From contig NZ_LR590469.1 of the NCBI RefSeq assembly GCF_901472495.1, positions 1,178,001-1,242,000 of the forward strand: 64,000 nt of DNA, read 5' to 3'. Every line of letters begins with the position of its first letter. Within the stretch, counting starts at the first letter, position 1. The stretch is from Yersinia enterocolitica subsp. enterocolitica (GTDB taxonomy: Bacteria; Pseudomonadota; Gammaproteobacteria; Enterobacterales; Enterobacteriaceae). This document shows, in pieces, positions 25,787 to 32,268 of this stretch. The notes beneath the pieces are model-generated. The model made no database searches. It was not told the DNA's origin and saw only the letters and a list, made by a program, of their open reading frames with translations. The translations under genes were made by a program, and so were the position numbers.

Positions 25787-25934
25787 CAGACTGCTGACAA
25801 AGTTAATAAGCGGGGAAATGTGCCGAATGGGTTCCTATTTATTTAAAATACAAGTGGCGTAAGCCGTCAGAGCGCCCATCGGTGCAGTCGCCCCGCCACT
25901 CTCGGTGCGACAAAATGGGTTTGTCATTAACCTC
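25787..25934 (-). mobile_element. Miniature insertion with YPAL-like ends but a different core (copy 3)
   Basis: On the minus strand it begins GAGGTTAATGACAAA and ends TTTGTCAGCAGTCTG, the same ends as copies 1 and 2, but the roughly 120 bp between them are unrelated to those copies. Near-identical terminator hairpins flank it (25765-25786 and 25935-25953), differing by one substitution and a 2-base gap, as expected of a target duplication of about 20 bp. The minus strand carries an open frame of 30 codons (25835-25927, MTNPFCRTESGG...), starting at the ATG of the left end; its significance is unknown. Confidence 0.65.
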
Positions 25935-25937
25935 GAA

Positions 25938-25958
25938 CCCCGCAATGCGGTTTTTTTT
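25938..25958 (+). terminator. Right copy of the duplicated TM2 terminator
   Basis: CCGC-AAT-GCGG stem followed by eight T. It is a direct copy of the hairpin at 25769 beyond the inserted element. Confidence 0.65.
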
Positions 25959-25984
25959 CTTGTCTGGCTCAATACACACTCACT

Positions 25985-26830
25985 ATTGTTAGAGCAGCAC
26001 TGAATGACGAGGACGTGCGACCGGTGGTTGACCGCGTCACCGTGCAATCCGCTGCGATTGTGGATTACCAGATTGACGCGGTGATCTATATCTATCCGGG
26101 GCCGGAAGCCGAACCGGTACGTGCCGCCTCGCAGGCCAGACTGGTGAATGAACAACGCCGAGCCGCCCTTAATGCCCTGACTATTGACCCGAACAATCCC
26201 CGTCAGGTTATTGCGGAGCAGATTATCCCTGAGACTGAGGGCGGGTGGTGGATTCGGGAGATTAGCTTGCTGAATAAAGCCGGAGAGTTAATTGCCATCG
26301 CCAATTGCCCGGAAAGCTATAAGCCACAAATGCAAGAAGGCAGTGGCCGTACACAGCTTATTCGCATGATATTAATGGTCAGCAGCACAGCAGCCGTTAT
26401 CCTGAAAACCGACCCAGCGGTGGTGCTGGCAACACGCTACTATGCCGACCAACTCATCAGCACCACCGTCACCTCAATCAGCAACCATATCCGCACCCTC
26501 AATCCGCACCCGCAATATCTCCTCGCCAGCCACAATTTATTTGACCTTGGCAATATCAAGGCGGCGCGGGCTAACTTGCAATTAGGTTCTGCGGCCACCA
26601 GAAATGTCGGTAATGCTCAAGATGAACTCATGCAGGTCGGCGCATTTGGCTGGGGCGGCCCCTGCATTATTGCCTCAGCGGGGATCAATGCGCTGACAAA
26701 AACCGGCATGTACTGTGTCAATCAATACGCTCCCGATAAACCCGAGGGCTTTGGTGATGCGACCATTCAGCATATTCAAAATGACGCGTTAACCGCCCAC
26801 CAGTTCATTTTCTCCACCAATAATACCCAC
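25985..26830 (+). pseudogene. Fused remnant of P2-like baseplate gpJ and tail-fibre gpH
   Basis: The frame first reads VRAALNDEDVRPVVDRVTVQSA and YIYPGPEAEPVRAA, which are baseplate protein J sequences, then without interruption RLVNEQRRAALNALTID and IIPETEGGWWIREISLLNKAGE, which belong to the N-terminal part of a P2-type tail fibre (gpH). J has lost both ends, gene I is absent, and H has lost its first residues: an in-frame deletion joined the two genes. The fibre continues to about 26830, where a second deletion shifts the frame. No start codon with a ribosome site precedes it. Relic of a P2-like prophage. Confidence 0.8.
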
Positions 26831-26837
26831 ACTGCGG

Positions 26838-27077
26838 CCAAAATAGCTTATCGCCGGCGGCATCAATGGGGTATCAGAGAGCATGGGCAGCGCACCTGAA
26901 AGTAATTTCAGCGGCGCTTTCGCGAAAACTGATTCTGTCGGCAATGACAATACCCCGCACCATACCGACATCACCCATTGCGGCAGCTTTGATTTTGACG
27001 CCTCCCGCGTGGTGCGCACCGCCGCCGAAACCCGTCCACGCAACATCTCATTTTGCTATATTTTGAGGGCTGTCTAA
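26838..27077 (+). pseudogene. Tail-fibre C-terminal end (frameshifted from the preceding segment)
   Basis: In another frame the sequence reads GGINGVSESMGSAPESNFSG and ends FDASRVVRTAAETRPRNISFCYIL, the typical end of P2-type tail fibres, stopping at TAA 27075-27077. An in-frame stop at about 26842 and the shifted frame separate it from the N-terminal part, so a short deletion has broken the gene. The stop overlaps the start of the assembly gene (TAATG). Confidence 0.75.
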
Positions 27078-27691
27078 TGAAATATAACTTTGCGGTTCAA
27101 CCGGCCATCTTGGATGACCATCAACTCGCCAGTCAGGCGGGATGGATAACGCTTTATCACTATGATGCGGAGAGTCTTGAATATGCTAGCGCGGGCATGG
27201 AGTACTTGCCGCTCGGCGTCGGCTTACCGGCTCACTCGGTGGCTGATGCGCCCATCTTTCAACCTAAAACCGGCATGGCATTGGTGAGGGATTTAACTGC
27301 TAACCAGTGGGTGACAGTGGCAGACTATCGCCATCAAACGGTGTATGACATTGAAACCAAATATGAATCCATCATTTTTGCACTGGGGCCAATCCCCAAA
27401 AATAAAACACTGATTCAGCCAATGCATGAGTTTGATATATGGACAGGAACCGCCTGGGAAGTCGATCAGCAGGCATTAAAAGCCCGCCATATTACCGCCG
27501 CCGTCCAACAAAAAACCGCACTGATAAATCAGGTATCAGAGCACATCAACATCCTACTCGACGCCATCGCAATGGATAATCAACAGACTGATATTCAGCA
27601 ATTGGCGGCACTCAAACATTACCGCGTCGCGCTAATGCGCATTGACCCCAACACCGCACCAGAGATTGACTGGCCGGAGTTGCCGCAATAA
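27077..27691 (+). CDS. Phage tail-fibre assembly protein
   Basis: A 204-residue tail-fibre chaperone of the Tfa/caudovirus TAP family, needed to fold or attach the tail fibre. Seen: QAGWITLYHYDAESLEYASAG in the variable N-terminal part and the conserved domain end (WTGTAWEVDQQALKARHI... ending DIQQLAALKHYRVALMRID). Here the open frame is intact although its fibre gene is broken, so it has probably no present job. The frame opens at 27053, but ATG 27077 overlapping the fibre stop is the family arrangement. Confidence 0.85.
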   Translation: MKYNFAVQPAILDDHQLASQAGWITLYHYDAESLEYASAGMEYLPLGVGLPAHSVADAPIFQPKTGMALVRDLTANQWVTVADYRHQTVYDIETKYESIIFALGPIPKNKTLIQPMHEFDIWTGTAWEVDQQALKARHITAAVQQKTALINQVSEHINILLDAIAMDNQQTDIQQLAALKHYRVALMRIDPNTAPEIDWPELPQ

Positions 27692-28110
27692 TGGTTGATT
27701 TTAATGGGGGAAATATTTGTCTTAAAGTGAGGTTGAGGCATTGTTCGGGATGATGCCCATGGTTACAGTTGGCGGGATATTTGTCAGTGTATTGTCTACT
27801 GAATCAGTCGCTTTATTGACGATGATTTTTTAATTTCTTGTATCCCAAGGGCTACAGTTATCGCCATAAACTGAATTATTGCGTCTCCAGGGCTACAAAA
27901 GATGACTCTCTATCGTTTGAAAATATCGCCCATTGTTTAATCCTGTTAGGCAATGGGTCGAAAAACCAAATTAGCATGACTTAATGGATTGCAGATGTCT
28001 TTTTTAGAGAGACTTAAATAGCTAAAATGAATCAATAAAAATTTCACAATTTATATATCAATGCGTCCTCTTAAATTTCATTTTTTTACTTACACTCATG
28101 CCATATAGCA
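27692..28110. other. Gene-free stretch with first Rpn-type 5' repeat
   Basis: Contains at 27708-27770 a diverged copy (AAATATTTGTCTTAAAGTG...) of the repeat that precedes the Rpn gene at 29802. The rest is AT-rich with several stops in all frames; nothing else recognised. Confidence 0.45.
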
Positions 28111-28139
28111 TTGCTCTACAGCTAGGCGTTGTGTATACT
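28111..28139 (+). promoter_or_regulatory. Promoter of vapBC
   Basis: TTGCTC (28111-28116) and TATACT (28134-28139) separated by 17 bp, about 27 bp before the AGAGGAGG ribosome site of vapB. Confidence 0.7.
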
Positions 28140-28172
28140 TTAATCAGAATTTATATATAGAGGAGGCTCAAC

Positions 28173-28406
28173 ATGTCACAGGGCACCATTTTTACGAACA
28201 ACCGTACTCAAAACGTGCGTTTACCGGTGGATATGCGCTTTCCAGAGAATGTTAAATCAGTGACTGTGAGAGCTGTAGGGAATGAGCGTATCTTGTCACC
28301 CGTTGAAAACTCTTGGGATAGCTTTTTCTTCAGTAGTCCGCGTGTTTCAGACGATTTTCTGACCGAACGCGCAGAACAGCATCAATCAGAGCGTGAGTTA
28401 TTTTAA
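28173..28406 (+). CDS. vapB: VapB antitoxin
   Basis: A 77-residue antitoxin of the AbrB/VapB type. The N-terminal half (FTNNRTQNVRLPVDMRFPENVKSVTVRAVGNERIL) is a swapped-hairpin DNA-binding domain; the C-terminal tail (DSFFFSSPRVSDDFL) is the toxin-wrapping part. It starts after a strong AGAGGAGG and its stop overlaps the toxin start by one base. Such antitoxins repress their own promoter with the toxin. Confidence 0.9.
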   Translation: MSQGTIFTNNRTQNVRLPVDMRFPENVKSVTVRAVGNERILSPVENSWDSFFFSSPRVSDDFLTERAEQHQSERELF

Positions 28407-28810
28407 TGCATAAGTACATGCTCGATACGAATATCGTTATATATGTCATTAAACGCCGGCCTATAGAAGTGTTAGGTCGGTTTAACGCTAATGCGGGCAG
28501 AATGGTTATTTCTTCCATCACACTGGCTGAGTTATTGCATGGCGTAGAGAAAAGCGCGGCACCTGAACGCAATTTAAGTGTTGTAGAGGATTTTGTTTCA
28601 CGTCTTACTGTATTGGATTATGACGATAAAGCCGCAATTCACTATGGTTCTATACGTGCGAGTCTGGAGCAAAAAGGCACACCCATCGGTGTTAATGATT
28701 TGCATATCGCAGGTCATGCCAGAAGCACCGGATTGATATTAGTGACCAATAATCGCAAAGAATTTGATCGTGTGCCTGGACTGATTGTCGACAACTGGCT
28801 AGGAGAATAA
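28406..28810 (+). CDS. vapC: VapC toxin (PIN-domain RNase)
   Basis: A 134-residue PIN-domain ribonuclease. Acidic active-site residues are in place: D7 (MLDTNIVIY), E42 (ITLAELLHG) and D98 (GVNDLHIAGHA), with the TNNRKEF segment near the end. Enterobacterial relatives (MvpT/VapC) cut initiator tRNA in the anticodon loop. The pair appears complete. It sits in an accessory region beside phage relics and Rpn cassettes. Confidence 0.92.
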   Translation: MHKYMLDTNIVIYVIKRRPIEVLGRFNANAGRMVISSITLAELLHGVEKSAAPERNLSVVEDFVSRLTVLDYDDKAAIHYGSIRASLEQKGTPIGVNDLHIAGHARSTGLILVTNNRKEFDRVPGLIVDNWLGE

Positions 28811-29063
28811 TTCGAATTAGAAGGATTGTGGTTACCATCAGCCACAAAAATAGTACGTCGAAATTATTGATGGTAATGACCGCTGTAATTGCAATGCCCT
28901 GAAAGTGCGGGAACACCGTCAGGGCATCTAACATCTGCCAGCGGCAGGCTCACTAACAACGAGTTGACCAGGCAATAAATTTCACCGGCTTCCGCTACTA
29001 TTATCTTTAGCGGAAGCGGTATAAACATCCTTTAATTACACCTGTAACTCGTTATTTTAACGT
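28811..29063. other. Gene-free stretch with two hairpins
   Basis: ATGCCCTGA (about 28894-28902) pairs with TCAGGGCAT (28919-28927), and CTTCCGCTA pairs with TAGCGGAAG near 28987-29015. One of these may end the vapBC transcript. No gene seen. Confidence 0.4.
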
Positions 29064-29130
29064 GGAAAAATGTTTGTCCTAAAGTGGCGTTGGCTAATTG
29101 CTCGACAGAATCTCATCGGGTTATAGTCAC
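29050..29130 (+). repeat. Rpn cassette 5' repeat, copy 2
   Basis: GTTATTTTAACG followed by ATGTTTGTCCTAAAGTGG and, further on, ATTGCTCGACAGAA and GGGTTATAGT. The same string of blocks occurs at 29715 and 30826 and, diverged, at 27708. Confidence 0.65.
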
Positions 29131-29223
29131 ACCGCAGCGGTAAAATCCTTTACCGGATTTGGCAGTCCGGCAGACACCAAAGCGCATGGCGTAAATACGG
29201 TTACATTGTTAATAAGCAAGAAA

Positions 29224-29300
29224 TGCTGAGCTGGGTGGGGGCATCGTAAGGTGCGCCGGTTTTTTTGGTGACGGGTCTGTCAACCCCACCCAGCTCAGCA
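29224..29300 (+). ncRNA. C4-like phage antisense RNA (candidate)
   Basis: A perfect 17-bp inverted repeat (TGCTGAGCTGGGTGGGG at 29224-29240 with its exact complement at 29284-29300) encloses two smaller hairpins: GCATC-GTAA-GGTGC with a GNRA-type loop, and CCGGT/ACGGG with one mismatch. A 77-base RNA with a closing stem and two inner hairpins is the layout of the C4 antisense RNAs that control anti-repressor genes in P1-, P7- and P4-like phages. The assignment is from structure and memory of the family. No icd/ant-like genes follow, so it is probably a relic. Confidence 0.5.
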
Positions 29301-29419
29301 CCTACAGAGATGAAAATCTCAAGATGGCAATCTAAATCCCGCCTACCAGGAAACGAACATTATTTATTCAACGGCCAGATGGGTGACCCAATAACTCGTC
29401 GTCGAACAAGGAAGCACTG

Positions 29420-29596
29420 GTGAAAATTGCAGAAGCACTTGAGCTAGAAGGCTATCTGAAAGGATACATTGAAAGCTATCAGGAAAGTCAGCGGGAGACG
29501 ATACTGAAAATCGCCCGGTCTTTACTGGCCGAAGGTGTTGATCGCACTCTGGTAAAGGAAGTCACTGGCCTACGTGATGAAGACCTGACGCAATAA
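29420..29596 (+). pseudogene. C-terminal fragment of an Rpn-family protein
   Basis: The frame ending at TAA 29594-29596 reads ILKIARSLLAEGVDRTLVKE and TGLRDEDLTQ, closely matching the tail of the complete Rpn protein that follows (TLKIARTMLANGLDRATVMK). Only about 58 codons remain and the nuclease domain is missing. It is preceded by a 5' repeat (29050) and followed by a 3' block (29619-29650), so it is the remains of an older tandem cassette. Confidence 0.75.
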
Positions 29597-29618
29597 CGCG
29601 TTAACCCCCATTCTAACG

Positions 29619-29650
29619 GGCGATGTTGTGTTAGACGTTGCCTTATTTCT
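29619..29650 (+). repeat. Rpn cassette 3' block, copy 1
   Basis: AACGGGCGATGTTGTGTTAG then ACGTTGCCTTATTTC, matched after the complete Rpn gene by AACAGGCGATGTTGCCTTAA ACGTCG (30710-30736). Confidence 0.55.
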
Positions 29651-29714
29651 GACAGTTTTTCGCACCCTATTTATTCCGTTCTGTGATTGTTTTTTCTCTC
29701 TTATTCATATCGAT

Positions 29715-29780
29715 AACTCATTATTTTAAATAGAAAAAATGTTTATCCTAAAGTGGTGCGGAGTGATTGCTCACACTGAT
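29715..29780 (+). repeat. Rpn cassette 5' repeat, copy 3
   Basis: AACTCATTATTTTAAATAG then ATGTTTATCCTAAAGTGG and TGATTGCTCACACTGA, immediately before the complete Rpn gene. An in-frame ATG inside it (29739) makes the reading frame look longer than the gene. Confidence 0.65.
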
Positions 29781-29801
29781 CCCCATGACTATTATCGCCC
29801 G

Positions 29802-30686
29802 ATGAAAACGACCCCTACACCCCATGATGCACTTTTTAAGAATTTTATGACCCAGCCCGCGACGGCCTGTGACCTGCTGGAGTTCCATTTACCGCCTGAA
29901 TTGCGGCAACTTTGTGACCTGAGCACCTTACGGCTGGAATCGGGCAGTTTTATTGAAAACAACCTGCGCGCTTGCTACTCGGACGTGCTCTACTCGCTCA
30001 AAACGACTGCGGGGGACGGTTATGTTTACGCCCTCATTGAACATCAGAGTTCCCCTGATAAACATATGGCTTTTCGCATGATGCGCTACGCTATTGCCGC
30101 CATGCAGAGCCACCTGGAAGCGGGGAACGACCAGTTGCCGCTGGTCATTCCCATGTTGTTCTATCATGGCATGGTCACGCCGTATCCATATCCCATGAGC
30201 TGGCTGCATGCCTTTAACCAACCCGCACTCGCCGGGAGGTTGTACAGTCGTGACTTCCCGCTGATCGATGTGACGGTAATCCCCGATAACGAAATCATGA
30301 CCCATCGACGCATTGCTCTGCTGGAACTGTTGCAAAAACATATTCGCCAGCGTGATTTGGCTGAATTATTGGATCAACTGGTCATGCTGATAGCGAGCGG
30401 TTACACTACAGAAGATCAGCTAAAAGCGGCGATAAATTACATCATACAGGTTGGCGAAACGGCCGAGCCAGAAGCGTTGATCCGCAGCATGGCCCAGCGC
30501 TTACCGCAGCATGAGGAGTCACTGATGACAATTGCACAAAAACTGGAACAAAAAGGTGAAGCCAGAGGCGAGAAGAATGCCACTCTGAAAATTGCCCGAA
30601 CTATGTTAGCCAATGGTCTTGACCGTGCCACAGTAATGAAAATGACCGGTCTGAGAGAAGAAGAACTGGCACAAATTTGCCATTAA
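29802..30686 (+). CDS. Rpn-family recombination-promoting nuclease/putative transposase
   Basis: A 294-residue protein of the Rpn/YhgA (Transposase_31) family, PD-(D/E)XK-type nucleases that raise RecA-independent recombination in E. coli. Seen: HDALFKNFMTQPATACDLLEFHLP at the N-terminus, the catalytic core Asp-Val-Leu-Tyr then YALIEHQSSPDKHMAFRMMRY (the ExQ motif), and the small C-terminal helical domain (ARTMLANGLDRATVMKMTGL). The frame opens at 29739 within the 5' repeat; ATG 29802 (MKTTPTPHDALF) is the family start. It stands in a tandem row with a decayed copy. Confidence 0.9.
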   Translation: MKTTPTPHDALFKNFMTQPATACDLLEFHLPPELRQLCDLSTLRLESGSFIENNLRACYSDVLYSLKTTAGDGYVYALIEHQSSPDKHMAFRMMRYAIAAMQSHLEAGNDQLPLVIPMLFYHGMVTPYPYPMSWLHAFNQPALAGRLYSRDFPLIDVTVIPDNEIMTHRRIALLELLQKHIRQRDLAELLDQLVMLIASGYTTEDQLKAAINYIIQVGETAEPEALIRSMAQRLPQHEESLMTIAQKLEQKGEARGEKNATLKIARTMLANGLDRATVMKMTGLREEELAQICH

Positions 30687-30825
30687 GTGGCTAGCTAAAT
30701 CCCTACTTTTAACAGGCGATGTTGCCTTAAACGTCGTCTGTTTGCGCTGTTTATTACCCCTTTCCCTTTTTATTTCTTACTCTTTGTTGCCTCATCCATC
30801 TTTAACGCATCACCACGATAACCCC
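30687..30825. repeat. Rpn cassette 3' block, copy 2, and spacer
   Basis: The block AACAGGCGATGTTGCCTTAA (30710-30729) repeats the one after the older fragment; the pyrimidine-rich spacer that follows resembles 29660-29700. Confidence 0.5.
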
Positions 30826-30900
30826 CTATTTTTCCACAAAAAATGTTTGTCCTAAAATGATGCTGGTTGATTGCACAGCAGAACGTCGCTGGGCTATAGT
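30826..30900 (+). repeat. Rpn cassette 5' repeat, copy 4 (interrupted by IS)
   Basis: CTATTTTTCC then ATGTTTGTCCTAAAATG, TTGATTGCACAGCAGAA and GGGCTATAGT. The IS3-family end begins at the next base, so a third Rpn gene has been displaced or lost. Confidence 0.65.
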
Positions 30901-30944
30901 TGTAAGTATCCCTACGCGTAAAATAGTTGACTCAGACGGTAGTT

Positions 30945-31486
30945 CGTTATCCATGCGTGGCATTATTGGATAGCCACGGTTTGCCGCTATTCTGTCCAGC
31001 ACCCGCGCTGCGCCGGGATATTCAGGTCAATTTCGATAGCCAGAGCCTCGCGGTTAAAATCATCCACGACGTTGAAAGTCCGAAAACGTCGGCCACATGT
31101 CAGCGCGTCGCGCATAAAATCAATCGACCAGCTTTGGTTGAGGGCTTCCGGCGTGGCCAGCGGCGCCGGATTACGCACCGGCAGGCGTTGTTTACCTTTA
31201 CGACGAAAATTCAGTTTTAGCAGACAGTAAATCCGGTGTACACGCTTGTGGTTCCAGGCGTGTCCCTGTCTGCGAAGCACCTGAAAAAGCTTCTTAAATC
31301 CGTAGCGGGGATAGCGTTCAGCCGCCTCAGTCAGCCTCTGGATCACCGGTTCATCACGTCGTGTATTCGGTTGATAACGAAACACCGTCCTGCTCAGCGA
31401 TAACATCCTGCATGCCTGGCGTATGCTCATCGTAAACTGTGTGGTCAGATAGTTGACGAGCTCACGCTTTATCGCTGGTTTTAAAG
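30945..31486 (-). pseudogene. IS3-family transposase OrfB (frameshifted and deleted)
   Basis: The rve-type integrase part begins normally (SIRQACRMLSLSRTVFRYQ; ALNQSWSIDFMRDALT with the first catalytic Asp; FNVVDDFNREALAIEIDL) and then shifts frame near 31013 by loss of a few bases; the continuation DRIAANRGYP..MPRMDN is in another frame and stops making sense after 30946. The conserved GxE end carrying the last catalytic Glu is absent. The element cannot transpose alone. Confidence 0.85.
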
Positions 31487-31747
31487 CTTTTTTTCGATGA
31501 CGTCTTTCAGCGCACGGTATTCCAGACTCAGATCAGCAAACATCTGCTTCAGACGGCGATTCTCGTCTTCTAGATCTTTGATCTTTTTGATATCAGCGGC
31601 TTCCATCCCGCCATATTTCGCCTTCCAGTTGTAATAGCTGGCTTCGGAAATAGCAGCCTCGCGGCACACATCTTTGACGGTCCTACCCGCTTCGACTGAT
31701 TTCAGGACGGCGATGATCTGGTGCTCGGTGAATCGGATCTTACGCAT
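31481..31747 (-). CDS. IS3-family OrfA
   Basis: An 88-residue helix-turn-helix protein (IRFTEHQIIAVLKSVEAGRT; EASYYNWKAKYGGME) with a leucine-zipper-like end (DLEDENRRLKQMFADLSLEYRAL), as in IS3-family OrfA. It ends at AAAAAAAG, the kind of slippery run used for -1 frameshifting into OrfB; the -1 frame does continue into OrfB. GAGGAG precedes ATG 31747. Confidence 0.9.
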   Translation of the reverse strand: MRKIRFTEHQIIAVLKSVEAGRTVKDVCREAAISEASYYNWKAKYGGMEAADIKKIKDLEDENRRLKQMFADLSLEYRALKDVIEKKL

Positions 31748-31931
31748 AAGGATCTCCTCAGGTGACATCATCAGTATGTCGGAAGATCTCTAAAAGTGAA
31801 TGGGCCGTTTAAGCGGGATACTTACACTAAGGCAGAAACACAAATTAGGAAAGATAGCCTCAGCCTGCGGTCATTATGTGGACAAGGTTTAAATAAAATC
31901 ACTGTATTTCAATAAGTTAAAGACAAAGAAA

Positions 31932-31951
31932 AAGGCCGCTTGCGCGGCCTT
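31932..31951 (-). terminator. Terminator of the pheMST-ihfA operon
   Basis: Perfect stem AAGGCCGC/GCGGCCTT with loop TTGC, and an A-run at 31926-31933 that gives T on the minus strand, 16 bp after ihfA. Confidence 0.9.
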
Positions 31952-31967
31952 TTGTTTCGGAAAGAAT

Positions 31968-32264
31968 TCACTCTTTTGGAGTGGCACTCTCTACCCGGCT
32001 TTTTAGCTTTTGTCCTGGACGGAAAGTCACCACACGGCGCGCCGTAATAGGAATGTCCTCACCCGTCTTCGGATTACGGCCCGGACGTTGGTTCTTGTCT
32101 CGCAGATCAAAATTGCCAAAGCCAGACAGTTTGACCTGTTCGCCATTCTCAAGAGCACGACGAACCTCTTCAAAGAATAACTCAACTAGATCTTTTGCAT
32201 CTCTTTTGCTAAGCCCAAGCTTTTCAAATAGATGTTCTGACATTTCAGCTTTAGTAAGCGCCAT
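31968..32264 (-). CDS. ihfA: Integration host factor alpha subunit
   Basis: A 98-residue DNA-bending protein that pairs with IhfB. The sequence ([49 protein letters not shown] with the intercalating Pro in the beta arm) is nearly identical to E. coli IhfA. It starts 4 bp after the pheT stop and is the last gene of the operon; an accessory region begins downstream. Confidence 0.98.
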
Positions 32265-32268
32265 AGGT

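Larger units (their letters stand above)
30901..31826 (-). mobile_element. Internally deleted IS3-family element
   Basis: Ends are TGTAAGTATCCC (30901-30912) and its inverted copy GGGATACTTACA (31815-31826). At 926 bp it is about 300 bp short of a normal IS3-family element because the second half of orfB is missing. No matching target duplication is visible at the two ends, suggesting further rearrangement. Confidence 0.8.

Noticed and set aside
25835..26155. Minus-strand frame of 106 codons
   Set aside because: Most of it is antisense to the baseplate/fibre remnant; only the last 30 codons, inside the insertion, are noted.
27760..27800. ATTTGTCAGTGTATTG as a fourth YPAL-like end
   Set aside because: Only a short part (TTTGTCAG) matches and no partner end or duplication was found nearby.
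29311..29424. Plus-strand 37-codon frame after the C4-like RNA (possible icd-like protein)
   Set aside because: No ribosome site and no match to Icd-like proteins I know; overlaps the Rpn fragment.
29739..29801. Longer N-terminus of the Rpn protein
   Set aside because: These 21 codons are the 5' repeat, which also occurs where no Rpn gene follows; the family start is 29802.
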